Shown in pieces: positions 55,699-64,000 of a stretch of 64,000 bases of DNA (position 1 is the stretch's first letter; each line of letters begins with the position of its first letter). Both the position numbers and the translations under genes were made by a program. Where the stretch lies: NCBI GenBank assembly GCA_964016985.1, contig OZ024827.1, positions 56,732,137 through 56,796,136 on the forward strand, in the 5' to 3' direction. Source of the stretch: Anodontia alba (lineage: Eukaryota; Mollusca; Bivalvia; Lucinida; Lucinidae). Below the pieces are notes generated by a model. That model had not been told where the DNA came from. It worked only from the letters and a program-made list of their open reading frames with translations, and did no database searches.

Positions 55699-58391
55699 AA
55701 CAAGAGGGCCATGATGGCCCTGTAACGCTCACCTGAGCAACATAGCACTTTGAGAACCTGATCTAGAACTGATCAAGGCAAACATTCTGATCAAAGTTCA
55801 AAATGATTATATTAACAAGTAAGACAATGTAGCATGTCTAATGGACTGTGAAATAAAGGTCAAGGTCAAATATGGATGACTGCACTCAAGAGGCCATGCT
55901 AAGATGTATGCCTGTACTAAGTATCACTGGCTGTAAGAGCAATAGTTACTGAGAAACTGACCTAAACACAAACACTTCACAAATACCAAATATTACACTG
56001 TAGGACCAATAATTACTGAGAAACTGACCTACTGAAAACTTAAGAGAGTCACTGGACAGAAAACTATACATCACCTTGAAATCATCAAGACAAACATTTT
56101 GAGCAGGATTCATGATGATCACTTCAAAAATGTGACCTCTAGAGCATCAACAAGATTTTCCTTTGATTTGGCCAGGTGAACTAGTTTCTGATATCAAGTG
56201 ACCCAGTTTTAAACTAGACCTAGAAATCATCAAGACAAACATTTTGAGCAATATTTATGATGATTATTTAAAAAATGTGACCTCTGGAGTGTTAACAGTT
56301 TTCTGCTAATTTGGCCATGTGACTTAGTTTTTGACTCCAAGTGACCTAGTTTCGAACTTGACCTAGAAATCATCAAGACAAACATTTTGAGCAAGATTCA
56401 TGATGATTGCTTCAAAAATGTGACCGCTAGAGTGTTAACAATTTTCTGCTGATTTGGCCAGGTGACCTAGTTTTTGACCCCAAGTGACCCAGTTTCAAAC
56501 TTCCTAGAAATCACCAAGACAAACATGTTGAGCAAGATTCGTGATAATTGCTTGAAAAATGTGACCACTAGAGTGTTAACAAGGTTTTCCGCTGATCTGG
56601 CCCGGTGACCTAGTTTTTGACCCCAGGTGACCCAGTTTCCAACCTGACCTAAAAATCATCAAGACAAACATTTTGAGCAAGATTCATGATGATTGCTTAA
56701 AAAATGTGACCGCTAGAGTGTTAACAAAGTTTTCTGCTGATTTGGCCCGGTGACCTAGTTTTTGACTCCAAGAGACCCAGTTTTGAACTTGACCTAAAAA
56801 TCATCAAGACAAACAATCTGAGCAAGATTTATGATGATTGCTTCAAAAATGTGACCCCTAGAGTGATAACAAGATTTTCCACTGATTTGGCCAGGTGACC
56901 TAGTTTTTGACCCCAGGTGACCCAGTTTGGAACTTGACCTAGAAATCATTAAGACAAACATTTTGAGCAAGCTTCATGATGACTGCTTCAAAAATGTGAC
57001 CGCTAGAGTGTTAACAAGGTTTTCTGCTGATTTGGCCTGGTGACCTAGTTTTTGACCCCAAGTGACCCAGTTTCAAACTTGACCTAGAAATCATCAAGAC
57101 AAACATTTTGAGCAAGATTCATGATGATTGCTTGAAAAATGTGACCGCTAGAGTGATAAGATTTTACGCTGTTTTGGGCAGGTGACCTAGTTTTTGACCC
57201 CAGGTGTTCCAGTTTCGAACTTGACCTAGGAATCATCAAGACAAACATTTTGAGCAACATTCATGATGATTGCTTCAAAACTGTGACCGCTAGAGTGTTA
57301 ACAAGCTTTTCTGCTGATTTGGCCCGGTGACCTAGTTTTTAACCCCATGTGACCCAGTTTCAAACATATCCTAGAACTCATCAAGACAAACATTTTGAAC
57401 AAGATTCATGATTATTGCTTCAAAAATGTGACCGCTAGAGTGTTAACAAGGTTTTCTGCTGGTTTGGCCTGGTGACCTAGTTTTCGACCCCACGTGACCC
57501 AGTTTCAAACTTGACTTAGAAATCATCAAGACAAACATTTCGAGCAAGATTCATGATGATTGCTCAAAAAATGTGACCGCTACAGTGTTAACAAGGTTTT
57601 CTGCTGATTTGGCCCTGTGACCTAGTTTTTGATTCCAAGTGATCCAGTTTCGAACTTTACCTAGAATTCATCAAGACAAACATTTTGAGCAAGATTCATG
57701 ATGATTGTTTCAAAAGTGTGACCGCTAGAGTGTTAACAAGGTTTTCTGCTGATGTGGCCAGGTGACCTAGTTTTTGACCCCAAGTGACCTAGTTTCAAAC
57801 CTGACCTAGAAATCATCAAGACAAACATATTGAGCAACATTCATGATGATTGCTTCAAAAATGTGACCGCTAGAGTGCTAACAAGGTTTTCTGCTGATCT
57901 GGCCCGGTGACCTAGTTTTTGACCCCAAGTGACCCAGTTTCGAACTTGACCTAGATTTAATAGAGGCAAACATTTTGAGCAAGTTTCATCAAGATTGGGT
58001 CAAAACTATGACCTCTAGAGTGTAAACAAGTTTTTCCTTTGATTTGACCTGGTGACCTAGTTTTTGATCCCAAGTAACCCAGTATCAAACTTGGCCTAGA
58101 TTTCATAGAGGCAAACATTCTGACCAAGTTTCATCAAGATCAGGTCAAAACTGTGACCTCTTTCCTTTGATTTGACCTGGTGACCTAGTTTTTGACCCCA
58201 AGTAACCAGTATCGAACTTGACCTAGATGTCATAGAGGCAAACATTCTGACCAAGTTTCATCAAAATTGGGTCAAAACTGTGACCTCTAGAGTGTTAACA
58301 AACTAATTTTTGACGACGAACCACAGACGACGGACGACGGACAGAGGGTGATGACAATAGCTCACCCTGAGCTTTTGCTCAGGTGAGCTAA
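55699..58391 (+). repeat. HINE-like element, 145-bp family, ~16 units
   Basis: Same head, leader and core as 1734-4000 but longer. Units recur near 56072, 56215, 56358, 56500, 56645 and onwards to 58220. It ends GACGACGGACGACGG, AATAGCTCACCCTGAGC, then TTTTGCTCAGGTGAGCTAA. The two copies differ mainly in unit number, consistent with expansion of the array. Confidence 0.74.
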
Positions 58392-58886
58392 TAAAACTGC
58401 TAACATTGTGTGTAAAGAATGTCTGTCCTTGTAAGTATGCGCTATAAATAAAATAGACCCTTATCTGACCGCGCAGACTTGTCTGGATCAGCAATTTTTG
58501 TGTTTGCAATACGCTTTTTAATACTTGGAACAGTATGGTATTAACACGAAGACTCGTGAACCATAAAATAGTTACTTACTTCTTGGGCAAGATACAATGA
58601 CCTAGACCAGCCTGCGCATAAAAATGATTCCAGGTCCTGTTAACGCTGTCAAGCAAACTGTAGGTCCTGATCGGAATAAGTGGATGCAACAGCCTGCTGT
58701 CCTGTCATAGTTTTTTGCTATTTTTTTTTTTTTTTTTTGTATTTGGTAAGGTACCTTTTTTGATTAATGTTGAATGACTGCCTTCCATTATGCAAGCGAC
58801 TAGTTTGTTTCTGATCAAAGTATGTGGCAATGCTTCTGAAATTGGCTGCTGTAAGATAGACAGTTGTCGTGTGTCACTTCCACACA
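58392..58886. other. Unassigned spacer
   Basis: Nothing gene-like; poly-T at 58720-58740. Short minus-strand ORFs have no support. Confidence 0.35.
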
Positions 58887-61800
58887 AAATGAAGTTTTTT
58901 AAAAAGTAAAACATATTTTAACAATCAATACTTAACCTATAGATAATGTGCTATTCTCTTCTTTTTTCACACCTTCAACAGAAAAATGAAGTTTTTTAAA
59001 AGTAAAACGTATTTTAACTATCAATACTTAACCTATAGATAATGTGCTATTCTCTTCTGTTTTCACACCTTCCACAGAAAAAATGACCTTTCAGTCGTCA
59101 ATTAAAGTCTTAAACCAGAAGGTCCCTTAGGCAGTTACCTGTGTGACGTAACTCCTCCCGATCAATTGATCACGTGTCAGTTTCTTTAATGTGTGAAACA
59201 ATAGACACAATTAGGAGAGATAAGCGTGGGTGGAAGGAGGGAGATAATTGATTATCTATAGGTTAAGTATTGATAGTTAAAATACGTTTTATTTTTAAAA
59301 AAACTTCATTTTAACTGCACAATACATTAACCTATAGATAATGTGCTAGAATTTGCAGAATAGGAGGGAGGAGCTCTCCTAATTCTAACACCAAATAAAT
59401 AATATCTCACCACTTCTGGTTAAAGACTCGGGAAACTCTATGGAATCAGATACATTCTAATTCTATATTTAATAGAAAGAATGATCTAGATTCACAATAT
59501 AACATATCTTTAAGGTGTTATGATCTAACAACCTTATATATATAATAGTAGACTCTAGAGGAAGCCAGTTCTTAAGCCTCAGAGACCTAACATTGGCCCC
59601 CCCCCCCCCCTCCCCACTTTTTTTTTCTTTTTGGGAAACAACTATTGGCTCCAAAAAGAAAAAGGAGTCATTGAGACATAACCTAAATATTCCATTGCAA
59701 TGTAAGCTAGGAATATAGTGATAATATTTTTGAAACAAAATTTGTAAAACAAAAACCTAGACTATAAGTAGTCTATCTAGGGTCTTGATTTAAATAAGGA
59801 AATGTCTACTCGGTGGAGTTTCCTATAGATAACTGACATATGTAGATATTTTGGATAAAATTCTAGATATGTGAAGCTTATCTAATTGTAATAGTCTAAG
59901 CTATTAGAATTATAAACTAATTAGAGTCTGTTTAATTGGAGCGATAGGACCGTTTCCGATAAACAGACATAGACTTGAAATAACCATAATGTTGTATAAT
60001 TATTCCCCTTTGATCAAATTAAAAGAAGGGGAGATAATAATAAGTAGATGGAGTAAACTTAACTGTAACTCAGTTATCCATCAGAAGAAAAGGTATACAC
60101 AAAATTAATGGTTTAAACTATCGCTAGACTAATTGTTTTTCGTCAAGCAATAAGATAATACAGAGGTTGCCTAAGACTGCTGGGAGGAAAAAGCAACCTA
60201 AATCATTGATAAATACTTTTGTCATGGACATATAAAAGCGTTTCGTGTCCTGGACAAAATAATAAAGAAGAGACTGCCAACATCATAACGTAGAGTTTGA
60301 CAGACAATAAGAGAGATAAGAATAAGGCTGATCACAGCTAACTGTAAGACAGTCATATTTTGGCTAAATCTTACCATATTGCTGAGATTAAGCAATAGGA
60401 AATAACTGGATAGAATCTTTCTATGCCAGAAGATTGCCATGATAAGTACTCCTGAGTAAATAATCATGGAAATCAGAAAATTTTAAAAAGTCCACTTTGT
60501 AATGACGAATCAAAATGTTCAGAAAAAGAGAAGGACTCAGAAAGAATGTAATAGTGTGATAATCTCTGAAGAAAGATTATACAATAGTACTGATTAATTA
60601 TCTCTAAAACACTTAATTTATAAGTTGAGAGATAGTATTACTATTCTATACACATATTAAAGAATAGTAAGAAGATATATGAATACTAAATTAAAATTAT
60701 ACTACTGGACAAATTCCTGCTATGAATAAAAGGTTAAGCGTAACTATTTATTAAGCAAGGAATAATTAAACATATAACTGGTTATAAAATTACTGCCCGG
60801 AATTTTACAGATAAATATTCAATTAAATTTTAGAACTGAATATGAATAGTATAAAAACCTATTTCTGAATAATTGATAATTCCTGAAATATCAAATTACG
60901 TACTCGTAAATGAATTCAGGAAGAAATATATATATATACTCTCGAGATCTATGCGTAAACCAAAGAGAGTAATAATATAATATTATTACCACGATCCCTG
61001 ACGCAAGGGTAAAAACATGTATAAATTTGAAATAATATAGGTAATTATTAATTTAACGTCATATAGGTTTAAGATAAAATTCTTCGATCTTTAACCAAAT
61101 ATGCAACAACAGTGACTCATTATTCTGTATTCGTAGGTAGAAAATGAGTTCTTAGTCATGAAAATTTTTGTATGATTGAAAAAGAGATAATGGGATCTAA
61201 ATGGATGTGTCTCCTTGAACTGAATCAAAGGATAGTATCCATTCAAAAAAAACTAGAGCTTGTTTTAAGCTTAGTTTAACAAGCGCAGAATTGAAATTAT
61301 TTCCAAGTATTCATGTAGTCGTTACGTGCTGAATACTAAGAAAAACTGTTAAAAATTGTTTAGGAAATATTTTATCTGTAACAAAAAAGTGACGGGTCTA
61401 TAATGTTAGTTAGATTTAGACCTGGAACGTAGCGAGAAGGTCAGCCTAAACTTAAAAACAAGTTGAGAAAGATAATATATGAAGACAGATATATAAATAT
61501 CGGTATAATATATTATCTCCAAATATTATCAAATAATCTGAATGTTTTAAAGCGTAAATGCTACTCCAAAGTTTATTTACCGAATGTATAATCGGAAAAC
61601 TTCCAGTATGTTCGAAAACGTATCACAAAAAGTAAGATCTGACCGGAAACATAGGTGCAGCACTTACTACGTTGTGAAGTTTATTTAAACAAATTCTATA
61701 TTATGAATTGAGACAGTGCATTTCATAATCATCGAAACGTCTTGAAATGACTTATCGTGTGTAAAGAATAAATATCCAGTTTCAGAAAAGATATTTATCT

Positions 61801-64000
61801 ATATATGGACCATTCTTGATGCGAACTGGAAATCAAGATATTAGTCTTTCCATTACTCGCAAACTGAACTTGAACTCTTAGCGAGAAGAACTATTGATCC
61901 CTTTAACGAATGTAAACATAAAAAAGGGTAAAGAGATAATGAAATGTATCTTATTTCTTTACCGAATCATAATTAAGGATGTTTTCCCCATTGTCTAAAC
62001 CTACAACGTACAGAGTAGAACAAAGGGATGATTAATTTGAATATAATAATATCTGCTTATGAGGTAAACTATCGTTAATTAACCTCTAAGCATTTTTAAA
62101 AATATATAAATATAATCTAAGCCTTTGGAAAGTTTAGAGGAAGGAAATAATTGACTTTGGCAGTTTCTGAATAGTTACAAAGCCAATAAATAATCAAATG
62201 GAAAGTATTGTATATAATATGTAATTTAGGCAATAATAATCAGTCACGTACTGAATAAATTAATGCCTTTACTAAATATGTATCCATTGTCTATACCAAA
62301 AGTGCGAGACAATTTTGATTGACATGGACTCTAGTTATATGTGAAATAGTAGAGGTATAGAGCTAGTCGAAGCAAAACTATTCCTCAATAAAGATAATGT
62401 AGACCTATAAAATACGTAGATTGATTGGGTCTAGTTGATTATAAGTTTTAAACCTTCCTAAATAATTTCCAATCCTAATCATAGTAAAATTATTATTCCC
62501 AGCTGAAGAATCTTCAGCGTAATAGATTCTAACTGAGACAAAATTATCTGGAACATTACTATCATAGTCTTAAATGATCCAGAAGAAAAATAAAAAAAAA
62601 GGCATGGTAAAGAACGTATCGAATTATATATGCCTAAAAATAAGATTTTCTTCTTATTTATTATTTTATAGCAGAGTTTAGACAGAGCACGACTGACCTA
62701 GACTCTTATGTAATTAATCAATAGATAGTATAATATGGAATCATAGCATAACGGATCAGCTATTTTCCATGTACAAAAAACAAAAGGAAATATGTACCTC
62801 AACTAGAGTTTCTAATCGTTGTAATCTAGAGAGGTAGCAGATAAATAGATAAATCAGTAATCTAATTTGTGTAGATTTCTGATACCTTATGAATGTAAAA
62901 TTAATAGAAAGTAGAGAGGATCGATTGCTACTTTCTTGTCTAACTTATTCCCTAGATTACATGCTGATACATATCAGATGCATGTAGAAAAACGTGAAGG
63001 AAAGAAGAAACATTTTTGATTCTGTGAATATTTTTCTTCTTAGAAATAACAATAATTTTATAGAATTCACCTTTGCCTTGGAGCCGAATAAGGTGAATAT
63101 CTAAGAAGTTAATCTCTTTGTAGCAAATAAAGAGAGATATAAGTTATTTTAATTATAGATAGAGGTATCTTCTATACTTAGTCAATGAATTGCGAATTTG
63201 ATCGTAACCGATAATTCTTAATTCATTTCTAAGAATAAATATATATATATAGAATTTTAAGTCTAGTTCAAAAATGACTGGACAGAATTCAACTATATAA
63301 GGGGCTACTAGGTATTAGAACCCATCGCTGTCATTCTATAACCTATAACCCAAGACTAGACATGTCTATGGTGCTCAATGAATAATAATAGATTGTTCGA
63401 GGACTAGTGACTACTACTCGGTCACTAGTAATCCGACATAATGACCTGGCACTAGTCTATGAAACTACTGCCCGGTGGAAATTCGTTAGAATCGGAAGTT
63501 AACCTCTTTCTAGCGAAAGAGAGAAAAACATAAGTTAATTTAAAATATTAATAGAATTACACTCCTATAATAAGTCAATGAAATATTTAGAATTCTAGTC
63601 TGATTCGGGAAAGACTGAACAGAATTTATTATATAAGAGGTTACTATGTATTTCATTTTATAACCTATATCGACTGACTTGACTTGTGTATAAAGCTCTA
63701 TAAACAATAATAGATTGTTCGGGAATTAGTGACTACTATTCTGACACTAGTTACCCGACATAATGACCGGACACTAGTATTCGCAACTGTTGCCTGGTAA
63801 GTTACTAATAATTTGACAAATTGATCAGACAGCAATATTCATAATTCTAGTCCGCTGAAAAAACAGGAATTATATGAGAAATTGACCGAGCACAAGTATT
63901 CGAAACTTTTCCCGGTGAGAAAATAATTATTAGGCAAAAATTTACCAGACACTATTTGGTAAATCTTGCCCAGTGAAAAATCATAAATAATATGATAAAA
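58887..64000 (-). mobile_element. DIRS-X copy 2, right LTR, ICR and AT-rich interior, truncated by window
   Basis: The LTR outer end 'atgaagttttttaaaa' occurs twice (58889 and 58985), so about 95 bp are duplicated. The right LTR runs to 59251 and the ICR is 59252-59346. The spacer to about 60225 matches 26863-27727. From there to 63300 is AT-rich sequence without long ORFs. 63300-64000 has degraded 'gactactactcggtcactag', 'cctggcactag' and 'gcccggtg' repeats that resemble the gag repeat DNA of copy 1. No recombinase or RT was found, so this copy also seems non-autonomous, or its genes lie beyond 64000. Confidence 0.55.
59252..59346 (-). repeat. ICR of DIRS-X copy 2
   Basis: The inverse of the 58985-59045 LTR end is followed by TTTTAACTGCACAATACATT, the inverse of the left-type LTR ends at 36032 and 37930. 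Same plan as 26768-26862. Confidence 0.66.

Overview
The window looks like gene-poor, repeat-dense DNA of an invertebrate animal, most likely a bivalve mollusc. Evidence: spliced exons with GT-AG borders, many SINEs and MITEs, DIRS-type tyrosine-recombinase retroelements, and above all more than twenty tandem-array elements of the kind known from bivalves as 'pearl' or Helentron-associated elements (HINE). No prokaryotic gene organisation is present.

Host genes. One convincing host gene runs on the minus strand. Its last three exons are 45780-46011, 40896-40992 and 6549-6725; splice sites and codon phases join exactly and the frame ends in a stop. The last intron is about 34 kb, so most of the window is transposon-filled intron. 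I do not recognise the protein. A second minus-strand gene (14575-16880, with a possible 5' exon near 17931-18230) resembles invertebrate DUF7869-type proteins. It is a pseudogene, carrying an in-frame stop, a frameshift and a 598-bp solo LTR with a 4-bp target duplication.

Region by region. 1-14.4 kb: HINE-like arrays, one nested in another, a foldback element, the terminal host exon and a DIRS fragment. 14.6-18.2 kb: the DUF7869-like pseudogene. 18.3-24 kb: two 1.3-kb hAT-like elements, a tyrosine-recombinase fragment, more arrays and a full-length tRNA-derived SINE. 25-28.9 kb: a palindromic minisatellite, a recombinase pseudogene and a recombinase-less DIRS copy ('DIRS-X') that keeps a broken gag. 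28.9-35.8 kb: a HINE-like element that carries a nearly intact 5.3-kb DIRS retrotransposon ('DIRS-1': gag, RT, RNase H, tyrosine recombinase, inverted LTRs and a textbook internal complementary region). 36-46 kb: arrays, a 473-bp LTR miniature (TRIM) with 5S-rRNA-like sequence in both LTRs, and two host exons. 46-58.4 kb: arrays, TTAA-type MITEs and a perfect inverted SINE dimer with target duplications. 58.9-64 kb: a second DIRS-X copy running off the window.

The most notable objects are the 5S-bearing TRIM, the DIRS-1 end/ICR architecture with its frameshifted recombinase, the same-orientation HINE-like arrays with swapped cores, and the inverted SINE dimer. Family names rest on motif recognition by eye; no database search was possible.
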